Below, in pieces: positions 54,333 through 64,000 of a DNA stretch of 64,000 bases (positions are counted from its first letter, which is position 1; the number at the start of each line of letters is the position of its first letter). Where the stretch lies: positions 62,001-126,000 of the forward strand of contig NZ_KB849623.1 of the NCBI RefSeq assembly GCF_000368685.1, read 5' to 3'. Under the pieces are notes generated by a model. That model was given only the letters and a program-made list of their open reading frames with translations. It was not told the DNA's origin and made no database searches. Source of the DNA: Acinetobacter baylyi DSM 14961 = CIP 107474. Lineage in GTDB: Bacteria > Pseudomonadota > Gammaproteobacteria > Pseudomonadales > Moraxellaceae. A program made the position numbers and the translations under genes.

Positions 54333-56495
54333 ATGAATACAATTTTAATGATCCCGACTGGCGAAGGTGTCGGGTTAACTTCAGCCTGTCTTGGGCTGAT
54401 TTATGCACTCGATTGTAATGGAATTAAAGCAGGTTTTTTAAAGCCATTTTCACAAGAACTTCCCAATCAGGTTGATCGTACGACCTCACTGTTTAGCCAT
54501 CTTTTTCAAGGCAAGACAGTAACTTCTATTTCACACGAAAAAGTATTGCAACGTCTTGCTTTGGGCGAACGAGATGAGCTTCTTGAAGAAGCCGTGAGTA
54601 TTCATCGTAATGTTGCGGCAAATTATGATGTGATTATTGTGGAGGGTTTACTTCCAAACGCACAGGATCATTTTGCGACAGAACTCAATGCTGCACTCGC
54701 ACAAGCACTAGATGCCAAAGTCGTTTTGGTTAGTACTGCCGATGTTCAAAACCCACGCCGTACTGCGGAAAAAATTGAAGCTCACCTGCATCACTTTGGT
54801 GGAGTTTCATCCAATCGTACCGCAGGTGTGCTTTTTATGCGTACACGAGGCTTACCTGAAGAAACGGCACAAATCCCGCTTACTATAGATCCATCACTCC
54901 GCCTCAATACAGAGATTGCAGCTTTTAGCCAAGAATTGCAGCGCTATAACCGTAATCTGGGTACAACCACCCTACCGATCATTGGTTTAGTGCCTTTTAG
55001 CAATACCTTGAGCGTCCCACGCACACTGGATATTGCATCCATCATTGAGGGAGACTGGATTCATCAAGGTGAAGCCAGACATCGTCGTATCCTGCACTCT
55101 AGTCTGATCGCCTCGAGTATCGAATATGAACTGAACAAATTTGTTGCAGGTGAACTGATCATCAGCGCATCTGAGCGAACTGATGTCTTGTTGGCCAGTA
55201 GTCTCGCTACAAGCAATGGTATTCCACTGGCTGGTCTTGTCCTGACTGAACGTAAAGCACCTAATCCACAAATTTTGGATTTCTGTCAGCATGCCATCAA
55301 GCAGGGCTTACCTATTTTACATACACAGCTCAATACATTAGAAACTGCGCAGCGTCTTGCAGATTTTGGCAATGAAATTCCAGTGGATGATACCGAACGT
55401 GCGGAACAAGTGACTCGCTTTGTTTCGAGTCATATCGACACTGCATGGCTCAACTCACAAATCAATACTGGTGTGCAGCCGCGCTTATCTCCGTCTGCAT
55501 TTCGTCATGAGTTGGTGCAAAAATCAATTGCAGCAAAAAAACGTATTGTACTTCCCGAAGGTGATGAGCCTCGGACAGTACAAGCTGCAGCAATCTGCCA
55601 ATCACGTGGTATTGCTCATTGTATCTTGCTTGCAAAACCTGAAGCTGTGGTAGAAGTAGCCAAAGCACGGGGTATCGAGCTGCCTGATGATCTGGAAATC
55701 ATTGATCCAGATCTAATTCGTAACCAATACATCACACCGATGGTTGAGCTACGTAATGGCAAACTTAACGAATTACAAGCCAAAGAACAGCTACAAGATA
55801 CCGTCGTTTTGGGTACCATGATGCTCGCACTTGATCAGGTGGATGGTTTGGTTTCAGGTGCCATTCATACCACAGCAAATACGGTACGCCCTGCATTTCA
55901 ACTGATTAAAACAGCACCTGATTACTCATTGGTTTCATCAGTTTTCTTTATGTTGTTGCCAGATGAAGTATATGTATATGGTGACTGCGCAATCAATCCA
56001 GATCCAGATGCCGACCAACTGGCCGAAATTGCAATTCAGTCTGCAGATTCAGCTAAAGCCTTTGGAATTAACCCTCGCATTGCAATGATCAGTTATTCTA
56101 CTGGTACTTCTGGTGCAGGAGCAGATGTAGAGAAAGTTGCCAAAGCAACTGAAATTGCCAAACAGCGTCGTCCAGATTTATTGATCGATGGCCCATTACA
56201 ATACGATGCAGCCTCGGTAGAAAGTGTAGGCCGACAAAAAGCACCAGACTCTCAAGTTGCTGGACGGGCAAACGTCTTTATTTTCCCAGACTTAAATACA
56301 GGGAATACGACTTATAAAGCGGTTCAACGCTCTGCCAATGTTGTGAGTGTGGGTCCAATGCTGCAAGGCTTGAATAAACCCGTAAATGATCTGTCTCGTG
56401 GTGCATTGGTCGATGACATTGTGTTTACCATTGCCTTAACTGCGATTCAGGCCGAACAACAACTTGAAGCCAAAGCTGCTGCGCTAGCGTCATAA
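54333..56495 (+). CDS. pta: Phosphate acetyltransferase (long form)
   Basis: 720 residues, three regions as in the E. coli type enzyme: an N-terminal P-loop-like domain (IPTGEGVGLTSACLGLIYAL), a DRTGG domain (about 215-330), and the catalytic PTA domain (about 390-715), with RIVLPEGDEP, GAIHTTANTVRPAFQLI, YSTGTSGAGADVEKV and FPDLNTGNTTYKAVQ. It interconverts acetyl-CoA and acetyl phosphate. Co-transcribed with ackA; a strong terminator follows. Confidence 0.96.
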   Translation: MNTILMIPTGEGVGLTSACLGLIYALDCNGIKAGFLKPFSQELPNQVDRTTSLFSHLFQGKTVTSISHEKVLQRLALGERDELLEEAVSIHRNVAANYDVIIVEGLLPNAQDHFATELNAALAQALDAKVVLVSTADVQNPRRTAEKIEAHLHHFGGVSSNRTAGVLFMRTRGLPEETAQIPLTIDPSLRLNTEIAAFSQELQRYNRNLGTTTLPIIGLVPFSNTLSVPRTLDIASIIEGDWIHQGEARHRRILHSSLIASSIEYELNKFVAGELIISASERTDVLLASSLATSNGIPLAGLVLTERKAPNPQILDFCQHAIKQGLPILHTQLNTLETAQRLADFGNEIPVDDTERAEQVTRFVSSHIDTAWLNSQINTGVQPRLSPSAFRHELVQKSIAAKKRIVLPEGDEPRTVQAAAICQSRGIAHCILLAKPEAVVEVAKARGIELPDDLEIIDPDLIRNQYITPMVELRNGKLNELQAKEQLQDTVVLGTMMLALDQVDGLVSGAIHTTANTVRPAFQLIKTAPDYSLVSSVFFMLLPDEVYVYGDCAINPDPDADQLAEIAIQSADSAKAFGINPRIAMISYSTGTSGAGADVEKVAKATEIAKQRRPDLLIDGPLQYDAASVESVGRQKAPDSQVAGRANVFIFPDLNTGNTTYKAVQRSANVVSVGPMLQGLNKPVNDLSRGALVDDIVFTIALTAIQAEQQLEAKAAALAS

Positions 56496-56514
56496 TCGCT
56501 TTTAATCGCTCTCT

Positions 56515-56547
56515 AAAAAGCCACTTGCCACTATCAAGTGGCTTTTT
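56515..56547 (+). terminator. Terminator of ackA-pta
   Basis: A perfect 13-bp stem AAAAAGCCACTTG / CAAGTGGCTTTTT with a 7-nt loop. The symmetric A and T ends would also stop the convergent methyltransferase gene. Confidence 0.92.
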
Positions 56548-56563
56548 AAATTGATTGGCAGTA

Positions 56564-57172
56564 TTACTTTTTTCGAGCCAACCATACCGTATGTCCAGTA
56601 CATTCTGGATCTTCTGCAATCATTTTGATGGTTTCAAAGCCATATTGAGCCAGTAAGGTTCGATATTCTGCGGCATCCAAACTGGCATGATAAAGTGGCC
56701 CACCAAACATATCACCAATCGCCTCCCCATAGCTTGGCCCACTAGTAAACATAAGTACCCCACCTGATGCGGCATGCGTTGAAAACTGTGCAAACATTTG
56801 GCGCTGATTTTCAGGATCAAGATGAAAAAAACTATCCCACGCCAAGATACCATCAAAGGTTTGCTCAGTACTAAACTGACGAATATCAGCATTTATCCAT
56901 ATCTGTTCAGGAAAATTTTGCTGCGCCATGTCCAACATGACTTCGGACGTATCAACTCCCGTCAATTGACAACCCTGCTCAATCAAATATTTTGCAATGG
57001 GTGTCCCCGAACCACACCCCAAATCAAGTACCTTTGCAGACATAGGTAATAGGCCTAAAAAACGATCAAGCCAGATTTTTTCGTGTAGAAAATCACCTCT
57101 TAACTGTGTCCAGTCACGACCATGTTTTTGATAAATTTTAATAATATTTTTTGCTAAATCCCTATATTGCAT
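56564..57172 (-). CDS. Class I SAM-dependent methyltransferase
   Basis: 202 residues with the canonical SAM-binding strand VLDLGCGSGTPIAKYL (about 48-63), acidic end of strand 2 in LTGVDTSEVML, ADIRQF, and ILAWDSFFHL as motif IV. It is a small single-domain methyltransferase (UbiE/Methyltransf_25 type); the substrate is unknown. ATG 57172 with GAGAAG upstream is preferred over ATG 57178. Convergent with pta, divergent from the fumarase. Confidence 0.82.
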   Translation of the reverse strand: MQYRDLAKNIIKIYQKHGRDWTQLRGDFLHEKIWLDRFLGLLPMSAKVLDLGCGSGTPIAKYLIEQGCQLTGVDTSEVMLDMAQQNFPEQIWINADIRQFSTEQTFDGILAWDSFFHLDPENQRQMFAQFSTHAASGGVLMFTSGPSYGEAIGDMFGGPLYHASLDAAEYRTLLAQYGFETIKMIAEDPECTGHTVWLARKK

Positions 57173-57264
57173 AAGCATCTTCTCTCTATTAAAAGCAAAA
57201 TTCCCTGCTCTAGATCATAATTCATGTATCACTTCGAGCTTTAGCCAAAATCTCGCCAAAACTC

Positions 57265-57293
57265 CCCACAGCCTGATCGTTTTGTCATATAAT
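57265..57293 (+). promoter_or_regulatory. Probable promoter of the fumarase gene
   Basis: A perfect TATAAT (57288-57293), 17-bp spacer and a poor -35 (CCCACA). The leader would be about 34 nt. Confidence 0.5.
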
Positions 57294-57333
57294 TTAGCCC
57301 GCTAGCTAACTGCCCGCTCAAGAGATTTTTGGT

Positions 57334-58860
57334 ATGACCACAATTATCAAACAAGAAGACTTGATCACTTCGGTCAAGGATGCCCTTCAGTTCATTTCCT
57401 ACTATCATCCGCAAGATTTTATTCAGGCCATGAGCCGTGCGTACGATCGTGAAGCGAACCAAGCTGCAAAGGATGCAATCGCACAAATTCTCATCAACTC
57501 TCGTATGTGTGCAGAAGGTCATCGCCCAATCTGTCAAGATACAGGTATCGTCAACGTATTTGTTGATGTCGGTCTAGATGTTAAGTTCGATCTTAGCATG
57601 AGCCTAGATGATGCGATTAATGAAGGTGTACGCCAAGGTTATCTTGAAAATACCAACGTACTCCGTGCTTCTGTGCTTGCAGATCCAGCCTTTGGCCGTA
57701 AAAATACCAAAGACAACACCCCCGCTGTAATCCATTATAAACTTGTTCCAGGTAACAAAGTTGATATTACAGTAGCCGCTAAAGGCGGTGGTTCTGAAAA
57801 TAAATCTAAACTTGCCATGTTGAATCCGTCTGATTCAATTGTGGACTGGGTACTGAAAACTGTTCCAACTATGGGCGCTGGCTGGTGTCCTCCAGGTATG
57901 CTGGGTATCGGGATTGGTGGTACTGCTGAAAAAGCCATGATGCTTGCCAAAGAAGCATTGATGGAAGAAATCAACATGGACGAATTACTTCGTCGCGGGC
58001 CAGAAAACAAAATTGAAGAACTTCGTATCGAAATCTTCGAGAAAGTGAATGCGCTTGGTATTGGTGCACAAGGTCTTGGCGGTTTGACTACAGTTCTCGA
58101 TATCAAAATTAAAGATTATCCATGTCATGCGGCAGGCAAACCAGTGGGCATGATTCCAAACTGTGCTGCGACTCGTCATGCTCATTTTCAGTTAGATGGT
58201 TCAGGCCCTGCACATATTCAAGCACCTAAACTTGAAGATTACCCAGAAGTGACGTGGGATTCATCTAAATCAAAACGCGTAAACCTTGATACCATCACTC
58301 AAGAAGAAATGAACTCTTGGCAGCCAGGTGATACCTTGTTGCTCAGTGGCACCATGTACACTGGTCGTGATGCAGCGCATAAACGTCTGGTAGAAATGAT
58401 CGATAATGGTGAAGAGCTTCCTGTCGATCTTAAAGGTAAGTTTATTTACTACGTGGGTCCAGTCGATCCTGTAGGTGATGAAGTGGTTGGACCTGCTGGC
58501 CCAACAACAGCAACGCGTATGGACAAATTCACACGTAAAGTGCTTGAGCATACGGGTCTGTTTGGCATGATTGGTAAAGCAGATCGTGGCCCAACCGCGA
58601 TTGAAGCGATTAAAGATAATCAAGCAACGTATCTCATGGCAGTCGGTGGTGCAGCATACCTTGTATCTAAGGCAGTGCGTGAAGCCGAAGTGGTTGCATT
58701 TGCTGATCTAGGTATGGAAGCTATCTACAAATTTGTAGTCGAAGACATGCCAGTATCCGTTGCAGTTGATGTTAACGGTACATCGGTACATGCAATTGCA
58801 CCCAAAATCTGGCAAGAAAAGATTGGTAAAATTCCAGTGATTGATGCCACTGCAGTTTAA
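57334..58860 (+). CDS. fumA: Class I fumarate hydratase (4Fe-4S)
   Basis: 508 residues; converts fumarate and malate in the TCA cycle using an oxygen-sensitive 4Fe-4S cluster. The Cys ligands lie in RPICQDTGIVNVFVDVG, GAGWCPPGMLGIGIGG and MIPNCAATRHAHF. N-terminal alpha and C-terminal beta domains are fused as in FumA/FumB. KADRGPTAIEAI and VGGAAYLVSKAV are in the beta part. It is monocistronic, with its own terminator. Confidence 0.95.
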   Translation: MTTIIKQEDLITSVKDALQFISYYHPQDFIQAMSRAYDREANQAAKDAIAQILINSRMCAEGHRPICQDTGIVNVFVDVGLDVKFDLSMSLDDAINEGVRQGYLENTNVLRASVLADPAFGRKNTKDNTPAVIHYKLVPGNKVDITVAAKGGGSENKSKLAMLNPSDSIVDWVLKTVPTMGAGWCPPGMLGIGIGGTAEKAMMLAKEALMEEINMDELLRRGPENKIEELRIEIFEKVNALGIGAQGLGGLTTVLDIKIKDYPCHAAGKPVGMIPNCAATRHAHFQLDGSGPAHIQAPKLEDYPEVTWDSSKSKRVNLDTITQEEMNSWQPGDTLLLSGTMYTGRDAAHKRLVEMIDNGEELPVDLKGKFIYYVGPVDPVGDEVVGPAGPTTATRMDKFTRKVLEHTGLFGMIGKADRGPTAIEAIKDNQATYLMAVGGAAYLVSKAVREAEVVAFADLGMEAIYKFVVEDMPVSVAVDVNGTSVHAIAPKIWQEKIGKIPVIDATAV

Positions 58861-58866
58861 GCGATA

Positions 58867-58890
58867 AAAGCGCCTACGGGCGCTTTTTTT
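58867..58890 (+). terminator. Terminator of the fumarase gene
   Basis: A stem AAAAGCGCC / GGGCGCTTTT with a 3-nt loop and 8 T. Confidence 0.9.
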
Positions 58891-59007
58891 TGCCCAAAAG
58901 TGTTAATGTGCACAAACACCACAAAAACACAAAAGTAAATCCCACTCAATCCAGTAGAATAAGTCCGAATAATTCACAACAACATTAATGGTTACAGAGG
59001 CTTTACC

Positions 59008-59571
59008 ATGACGGTTCCTCAAATTTTAAAACGACTTTCAATTAGTTTATGCTTAACTTGTATTAGCACAGGTATTTTTGCTTCACCCGCCAAAATGAGT
59101 TCCGTCAAAGAATTGATGCAAGTCAGCCAAATTGATGATTTACTGCGCCAATCTCTCACAGAACTTTCGCCTTACTATGACAAGCAAGCCGAACAGATTA
59201 TTCTCAATATTACCAAATCTACGACACTTAACGACAAAGAAAGACAAGCAGCGACACAATTGAGTCAACTCATGCGTGATTCAAGTACTCAAATTATCAG
59301 TAATCCAAAAACCCAACAGGCTATTGAAGATATTTACTTAAAAACCTATACAGAGGAAGAAGTACAAGCCAGCATCAAGTTTTTAAAAACACCTGAAGGG
59401 CAATCAATTACTCGCAAAAATGCAAAAATGATGGGTGAACTTTCTGAATACATGATGCGTACAGGCCAAGAAATGTTTAACGATGCCAAAACGCGTGATA
59501 CTTTCCAAGAAAAAATGATGGCGATTATTGCACCACTCATTGTCGATAAGAAAAAACCATCTCAGGAATAG
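59008..59571 (+). CDS. DUF2059 domain exported protein
   Basis: A 187-residue protein with a Sec signal peptide (about 1-26, cleavage after IFA-S). The mature part is alpha-helical: SVKELMQVSQIDDLLRQSL, then the DUF2059 core YTEEEVQASIKFLKTPEGQSITRKNAKMMGEL (about 112-145). Function unknown; likely periplasmic. Confidence 0.8.
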   Translation: MTVPQILKRLSISLCLTCISTGIFASPAKMSSVKELMQVSQIDDLLRQSLTELSPYYDKQAEQIILNITKSTTLNDKERQAATQLSQLMRDSSTQIISNPKTQQAIEDIYLKTYTEEEVQASIKFLKTPEGQSITRKNAKMMGELSEYMMRTGQEMFNDAKTRDTFQEKMMAIIAPLIVDKKKPSQE

Positions 59572-59588
59572 TTTTACTGAGAAATTAG

Positions 59589-59612
59589 GGCCATATATTG
59601 CTCATATGGCCT
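59589..59612 (+). terminator. Weak hairpin between the convergent DUF2059 and DUF2846 genes
   Basis: GGCCATAT / ATATGGCC with a 7-nt loop; only a short T-rich tail. It may slow read-through between the convergent genes. Confidence 0.4.
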
Positions 59613-59631
59613 TGAAGTCATTTTAAAGAAA

Positions 59632-60345
59632 TCACCATGTTAAGGGATTCCAGATTTTAAATGGTTTCACCAATAACACATCAGACTTTTCATCATATTT
59701 TACTGGCTTGATCTCTTGTGGTTTATTACGAATATTGCCAGAAGCATCTTGCGCTACAAAATTATAACTTGATGACTTCAATCGGGTAAATGCAATCTCA
59801 TGATGACCTGTCTTTTCTTGCATGATCAAAAAAGGACCTGTTCGCTCCTTCCTTGCAGGATTCTCTTCATCGTATTTTAAATAATATGTTTGCCCAGCAT
59901 CAACGCTCATATCAATATATTTGGGTTCTTGAAAATGAAAAACCGTGAGTGGTCGGCTGGTCGAAATACGATATGTTCCTGCAGGTAATTCAATCCAGTA
60001 GTAATGGTTATTCAATAAACTCGGAATACGCTGACCATTCACAAAAATATTGGCTGCCGCAATTTCCTGCTGATTCCAGCGTGTATCTGGTCGGTAAAGA
60101 TATATCACCGCTGCCTGAGGATTTTGAGGTTGAATCGGTTGAAAATATTGACCAAGCTTTTGATTGACCCACCCTCCCACAGAGAATTTACCCACATGGT
60201 ATTGATCCATTAAACCAGGTTCTTTATTGGTATCTACGCTTGGTAAGGTTGCAGTAAGTGTCTGCGGCTCGGTCTTTAACTGAGCTTTACTATGACAACC
60301 TGCTAATATCCCAATACAACACAGTGATAATAATAAATAACGCAT
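59632..60345 (-). CDS. DUF2846-like lipoprotein
   Basis: 237 residues. The signal peptide ends in LAGC (about 14-17), so it is a lipoprotein. The middle has AAVIYLYRPDTRWNQQE, IFVNGQRIPSLLNNHYYWIELPAGTYRIST and QTYYLKYDEE, the pattern of DUF2846 domain proteins (a beta-sandwich with a YxYRP start). The function is unknown. It is a single gene between a convergent DUF2059 gene and clpX. Confidence 0.75.
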   Translation of the reverse strand: MRYLLLSLCCIGILAGCHSKAQLKTEPQTLTATLPSVDTNKEPGLMDQYHVGKFSVGGWVNQKLGQYFQPIQPQNPQAAVIYLYRPDTRWNQQEIAAANIFVNGQRIPSLLNNHYYWIELPAGTYRISTSRPLTVFHFQEPKYIDMSVDAGQTYYLKYDEENPARKERTGPFLIMQEKTGHHEIAFTRLKSSSYNFVAQDASGNIRNKPQEIKPVKYDEKSDVLLVKPFKIWNPLTW

Positions 60346-60440
60346 GATATCCCTCTAAGCGCTGTCTTATTTGAATTATTTGCTCGCAAAACTATGCGTA
60401 TCTCAAATTTAGATTAACATCTCACTTTACAATTGCAATA

Positions 60441-60477
60441 AAAAAAGCATGAAATGCCGAGGCAAATCATGCTTTTC
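60441..60477 (-). terminator. Terminator of clpX
   Basis: A stem AAAAGCATGA / TCATGCTTTT with a 14-nt loop that can form an inner GCC/GGC pair, followed on the minus strand by TTTTTTATT. Confidence 0.8.
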
Positions 60478-60491
60478 AGACCAATGAAACA

Positions 60492-61802
60492 TTATGCAGA
60501 TTTAGAATCAATGACCTTTAAATCAGCAACGTTATGTTCATGGGTATCTTTTTTTTGAGTATGCTCTTTCTTGTACTCGGGTTCTGCTTCACCACGAATC
60601 ACAGCTTCATTCACCACGACAGTGCCAATATCCTTACGGCTTGGCAAATCATACATGGTTTCAAGCAATACATTTTCCATGATTGAGCGCAAACCACGTG
60701 CCCCTGTATTCCGCTCAAGTGCTTTCTTGGCAATCGCTCGTAATGCAGACTCTTCAAACACCAGATCAACATTTTCCATTTGAAATAATGACTGGTATTG
60801 ACGCGTTAAAGCATTTTTTGGTTCAGTTAGAATCTGCATCAATGCTGCTTCATCTAGCTCTTCAAGCGTCGCAATAACAGGCAGACGACCAATAAACTCT
60901 GGAATTAATCCAAATTTCACCAAATCGGTTGGCTCAACCTGACGGAACAATTCAGCCAGCTTTTTGGTTTCGTCTTTCTTTTTCACTTCGGCATTGAAAC
61001 CAATACCACCTTTTTCATGACGCTGCTGAACAATCTTTTCAAGACCAGCAAAAGCACCACCACAGATAAACAGAATGTTCGAAGTATCGATCTGAATAAA
61101 TTCCTGCTGCGGATGCTTACGACCACCTTGTGGCGGAATCGAAGCAACTGTGCCTTCGATCATCTTCAATAGCGCCTGTTGCACGCCTTCGCCAGATACG
61201 TCACGGGTAATTGATGGATTTTCAGATTTGCGGGTAATTTTATCGATCTCATCGATATAAATAATCCCTTTCTGTGCTTTCTCAACATCGTAATCTGCTT
61301 TTTGTAAAAGCTTCTGTACAATGTTTTCAACATCTTCACCCACATAACCTGCTTCGGTCAGTGTGGTGGCATCAGCCATTGCAAATGGCACATCCAGTAG
61401 ACGCGCCAACGTCTGTGCCAATAAAGTCTTACCTGAACCCGTTGGCCCAATCAGTAAAATATTACTTTTTGCAATTTCAACTTCGTGCTTGGATACATGT
61501 CCAGACTGACCAGCCTTTAAACGCTTGTAATGGTTATACACTGCAACAGATAGCGTTTTCTTTGCCAGATCTTGACCAATCACATATTGATCTAAAGCCG
61601 CCCGAATTTCATGAGGTTTTGGCAAATCTCGACTTGCCCAATCCCCTGCTTCAACTTGCTGGCTAGTTTGAACAAGATCCAAGCACACATCCACACATTC
61701 ATTACAAATATAAGCGTTTTCGCCTGCGATCAGTTTTCCGACTTCAGCCTGAGATTTACCGCAAAATGAACAGTGTTTTTGTCCTTGAGGATGTTCGGAC
61801 AT
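60492..61802 (-). CDS. clpX: ATP-dependent Clp protease ATPase subunit ClpX
   Basis: A 436-residue AAA+ unfoldase that feeds substrates to ClpP. It has an N-terminal C4 zinc-binding domain ([11 protein letters not shown] ... CNECVDVC), Walker A GPTGSGKT (about 123-130), Walker [10 protein letters not shown], pore loop AGYVGEDVE and sensor 2 GARGLRSI. The C-terminal tail is charged ([13 protein letters not shown]). It is 28 bp after clpP on the same strand. Confidence 0.98.
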   Translation of the reverse strand: MSEHPQGQKHCSFCGKSQAEVGKLIAGENAYICNECVDVCLDLVQTSQQVEAGDWASRDLPKPHEIRAALDQYVIGQDLAKKTLSVAVYNHYKRLKAGQSGHVSKHEVEIAKSNILLIGPTGSGKTLLAQTLARLLDVPFAMADATTLTEAGYVGEDVENIVQKLLQKADYDVEKAQKGIIYIDEIDKITRKSENPSITRDVSGEGVQQALLKMIEGTVASIPPQGGRKHPQQEFIQIDTSNILFICGGAFAGLEKIVQQRHEKGGIGFNAEVKKKDETKKLAELFRQVEPTDLVKFGLIPEFIGRLPVIATLEELDEAALMQILTEPKNALTRQYQSLFQMENVDLVFEESALRAIAKKALERNTGARGLRSIMENVLLETMYDLPSRKDIGTVVVNEAVIRGEAEPEYKKEHTQKKDTHEHNVADLKVIDSKSA

Positions 61803-61830
61803 ATCTACTCCACAACTTAAATCTTAATTA

Positions 61831-62436
61831 TTAGGGACGCTTAGATAAAACTTCATCCACTAAACCATATTCTTTTGCGGCTTGTGCGGTCATGAAGTTA
61901 TCACGATCTGTATCACGAGCAACTCTCTCATAATCTTGACCGCTGTGTTCTGCCATCAAACGGTTTAAACGTTCTTTGATAAACAGAATCTCGCGCGCAT
62001 GAATTTCAATATCTGATGCCTGACCACGAAAACCACCCAGTGGCTGATGAATCATGACACGGGCATTTTCAAGGCAATAACGTTTACCTTTTGCGCCTGC
62101 ATTGAGTAAGAAGGCTCCCATTGAAGCCGCTTGTCCCATACAGTAAGTCACCACATCAGGTTTAATAAACTGCATGGTGTCATAAATTGCCATACCAGCA
62201 GTTACAGAACCGCCTGGTGAATTAATATAAAGATGAATATCTTTATCTGGGTTCTCAGCTTCTAAAAACAACATCTGAGCCACAATTAAATTGGCCATGT
62301 TATCTTCCACTTCACCTGTGAGGAAAATGACACGCTCACGCAAAAGGCGTGAAAAAATATCAAAAGAACGTTCGCCACGCGAAGATTGTTCAACCACAAC
62401 AGGAACTAAAGCATTTTCAATCGTTGGAACATACAT
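61831..62436 (-). CDS. clpP: ATP-dependent Clp protease proteolytic subunit ClpP
   Basis: A 201-residue serine protease that forms the 14-mer chamber. Catalytic Ser is in [11 protein letters not shown] (about 100), His in [10 protein letters not shown] and Asp in [10 protein letters not shown]. Start ATG 62436 gives [24 protein letters not shown]; the longer open frame upstream is non-coding leader. Confidence 0.97.
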   Translation of the reverse strand: MYVPTIENALVPVVVEQSSRGERSFDIFSRLLRERVIFLTGEVEDNMANLIVAQMLFLEAENPDKDIHLYINSPGGSVTAGMAIYDTMQFIKPDVVTYCMGQAASMGAFLLNAGAKGKRYCLENARVMIHQPLGGFRGQASDIEIHAREILFIKERLNRLMAEHSGQDYERVARDTDRDNFMTAQAAKEYGLVDEVLSKRP

Positions 62437-62591
62437 ACGTTTATTTATTCCTAAATTTTTGTAACTTAACCCATAACGACAATATGAGGGATAATGACTA
62501 AAATTGCAAAAACATTCCAAACGAAATATCAGATTATTTCGACTTAAGATAGCAGAATTGTTTGAAAGATAACAAAATCACAACATCAATA

Positions 62592-62618
62592 AAAAAAGGC
62601 GCTTACGCGCCTTTTTTA
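62592..62618 (-). terminator. Terminator after tig
   Basis: A stem AAAAAAGGCGC / GCGCCTTTTTT with a 4-nt loop, 10 bp past the tig stop. It is symmetric. clpP therefore probably has its own promoter in 62437-62591. Confidence 0.88.
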
Positions 62619-62628
62619 CGATCCAGAA

Positions 62629-63963
62629 TTAACGAGCCTGACGAGCTTGTTGTTCTTTCAATAAATCATCATAAGAAACTTCTGTTTCAGTCACTTTCGC
62701 TGCAGCAAGAATATGATCAACCACTTGATCTTCTAATACAACTGCTTCGATTTGTGCACGTTGTTGCTTATCATTTTTAAAGTAATCAACAACTTCTGTA
62801 GGATCTTCATAAGAAGATGCCATCTCGTCGATATAAGTATCAACACGTGCTTGATCGACTTCAAGTTTCGCATCAGCCAATACTTTGCTTACGAGTACAC
62901 CAAGTTTTACTGATTTTTCAGCTTGTTCTTTAAACAATTCGTCTGGAAGCATACTCTTATCAAATGATTGCGCACCCGCACCACCAAACTGCTGAGTAAA
63001 TTGCTGAATCATTTGCTCGCGTTGACGATCAATTTCCTGAGCAACCATTGCTGATGGTACGTCAATCTCATTCGCTGCAACAAGCGCATCAAACGCTGCT
63101 TGCTTAACTTGGTTACGAAGACCGTTACGAACTTCACGCTCCATGTTTTTGCGAACATCAGCTTTTAACTTTTCAACACCATCTTCTTCAGAAATACCAA
63201 AGATTTTTAGGAATTCAGCATCAATTTCAGGAAGTTTTGGCTTTTCAACTTGCTTCACTGTGATCTTGAATTTTGCTGCTTTACCTGCAAGGTTCGCTGC
63301 TTGATAGTCTTCTGGGAAAGTGACATCAATAACTTTCTCTTCACCCGCTTTCATGCCGATGATACCGTCTTCAAAGCCCGGAATCATACGACCAGAACCA
63401 AGTACCAGTTTAAAGTCTTCAGCAGAACCGCCTTCAAACTTTTCACCGTCAACTTCACCTTCAAAGTCAAACGTGACTTGCATGTCTTTTTTGGCCATAC
63501 CTTTCGTTACAGCCCAAGTTTGACGTTGCTTTTGCAGATTTTCGATCATTGCATCAACGTCTTTATCGTTGATTTCAGCAGCCTTACGTTCAACTTCAAG
63601 CGTATCAAATGCTTTTACTTCAACTTCTGGATACACTTCAACTGTTGCTTCATAAACTAAAGCGTCGTCTTTATGTTCTACTTTTTCAATGTTTGGCATA
63701 CCCACAGCATTGATTTTTTCTTGTTGAATCGCTTCAAACACAGTATCACGAATAATGTCGTTAACAACTTCTTGGTAAATACCTGGGCCAAAATCAGAAC
63801 GTACACGGGACAATGGCACTTTTCCAGGACGGAAGCCGTTGATCTTCGCAGTTTTGGCAGTGCGTTTTAAACGAGCTTCAAATTGCTCATTAATACGGCT
63901 CGTCGGTACAGAAACATTTAAACGACGGGCAACGCCCGAAACCGCTTCAGTCGTTACTTGCAT
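62629..63963 (-). CDS. tig: Trigger factor
   Basis: A 444-residue ribosome-bound chaperone with peptidyl-prolyl isomerase activity. The ribosome-docking loop has the FRPGKVP signature (about 44-50). The FKBP-like domain lies at about 150-245 ([21 protein letters not shown] is part of it) and the long helical C-terminal arms at about 250-444, where [19 protein letters not shown] lies. tig-clpP-clpX is the standard order. The promoter lies at or beyond the window edge. Confidence 0.97.
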   Translation of the reverse strand: MQVTTEAVSGVARRLNVSVPTSRINEQFEARLKRTAKTAKINGFRPGKVPLSRVRSDFGPGIYQEVVNDIIRDTVFEAIQQEKINAVGMPNIEKVEHKDDALVYEATVEVYPEVEVKAFDTLEVERKAAEINDKDVDAMIENLQKQRQTWAVTKGMAKKDMQVTFDFEGEVDGEKFEGGSAEDFKLVLGSGRMIPGFEDGIIGMKAGEEKVIDVTFPEDYQAANLAGKAAKFKITVKQVEKPKLPEIDAEFLKIFGISEEDGVEKLKADVRKNMEREVRNGLRNQVKQAAFDALVAANEIDVPSAMVAQEIDRQREQMIQQFTQQFGGAGAQSFDKSMLPDELFKEQAEKSVKLGVLVSKVLADAKLEVDQARVDTYIDEMASSYEDPTEVVDYFKNDKQQRAQIEAVVLEDQVVDHILAAAKVTETEVSYDDLLKEQQARQAR

Positions 63964-64000
63964 GGCTTCCTCGATAAATTAGGTTAGTAGTAGCAATTTT

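Noticed and set aside
63250..63660. 136-codon open frame antisense to tig
   Set aside because: Phe/Cys-rich shadow of trigger factor coding sequence.

Overview
The window is a chromosomal segment of a gammaproteobacterium of the genus Acinetobacter. The evidence is the AT-rich base composition, the Acinetobacter-type housekeeping genes, the preserved gammaproteobacterial block ndk-rlmN-pilW-rodZ-ispG-hisS-yfgM-bamB-der, a class I fumarase, and an Entner-Doudoroff/gluconate operon. The species cannot be fixed by eye. No insertion sequence, prophage, CRISPR array or rRNA operon is visible. Nearly all genes are intact, apart from a sensor kinase cut by the left edge.

Layout. (1) 1-2130, minus strand: the N-terminal part of a histidine kinase, a 72-residue protein of unknown function, and tRNA-Leu(CAA). 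(2) 2250-8150, plus strand: queA-tgt (queuosine in tRNA) followed by yajC-secD-secF (Sec accessory complex), closed by a strong terminator. (3) 8162-25963, minus strand: one long, tightly packed operon of about 20 genes for an aryl polyene (APE) pigment-lipid. It has its own promoter at about 25950. (4) 26021-37643, minus strand: der, bamB, yfgM, hisS, ispG, rodZ-like, pilW, rlmN, ndk, then iscX, a PAP2 phosphatase and a GT4 glycosyltransferase. (5) 37711-45243: prc (minus) divergent from nagZ (plus), a methyltransferase, an alpha/beta hydrolase with a PilZ-like tail, and proA. (6) 45257-51596, minus strand: edd-eda-gntT-gntK-gapN, which takes up gluconate, phosphorylates it and splits it by the Entner-Doudoroff route. 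A 1.49-kb AT-rich stretch without a gene follows. (7) 53084-56547, plus strand: ackA-pta (acetate activation/overflow). (8) 56564-63963: a methyltransferase, class I fumarase, two small envelope proteins, and clpX-clpP-tig (protein quality control).

How the APE operon should work. An aromatic amino acid ammonia-lyase makes a cinnamate-type starter. A ligase (fused here to a dehydratase) loads it onto an acyl carrier protein that the cluster's phosphopantetheinyl transferase has activated. Ketosynthases (ApeO/ApeC and ApeR), a ketoreductase (ApeQ) and dehydratases (ApeI domain, ApeP) then build the polyene. A thioesterase, a glycosyltransferase and two acyltransferases assemble the lipid-linked product. 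An MMPL exporter, a LolA-like carrier and a DUF3261 lipoprotein move it to the outer membrane. The order of the core genes matches the apeC-to-apeR order I recall from described APE clusters. Three features depart from it: an inserted ammonia-lyase, an inserted flavin enzyme carrying halogenase-type signatures, and a ligase-dehydratase fusion. These, together with a hydrolase-PilZ-like fusion and an aldehyde dehydrogenase lacking the usual general-base glutamate, are the observations most worth following up.
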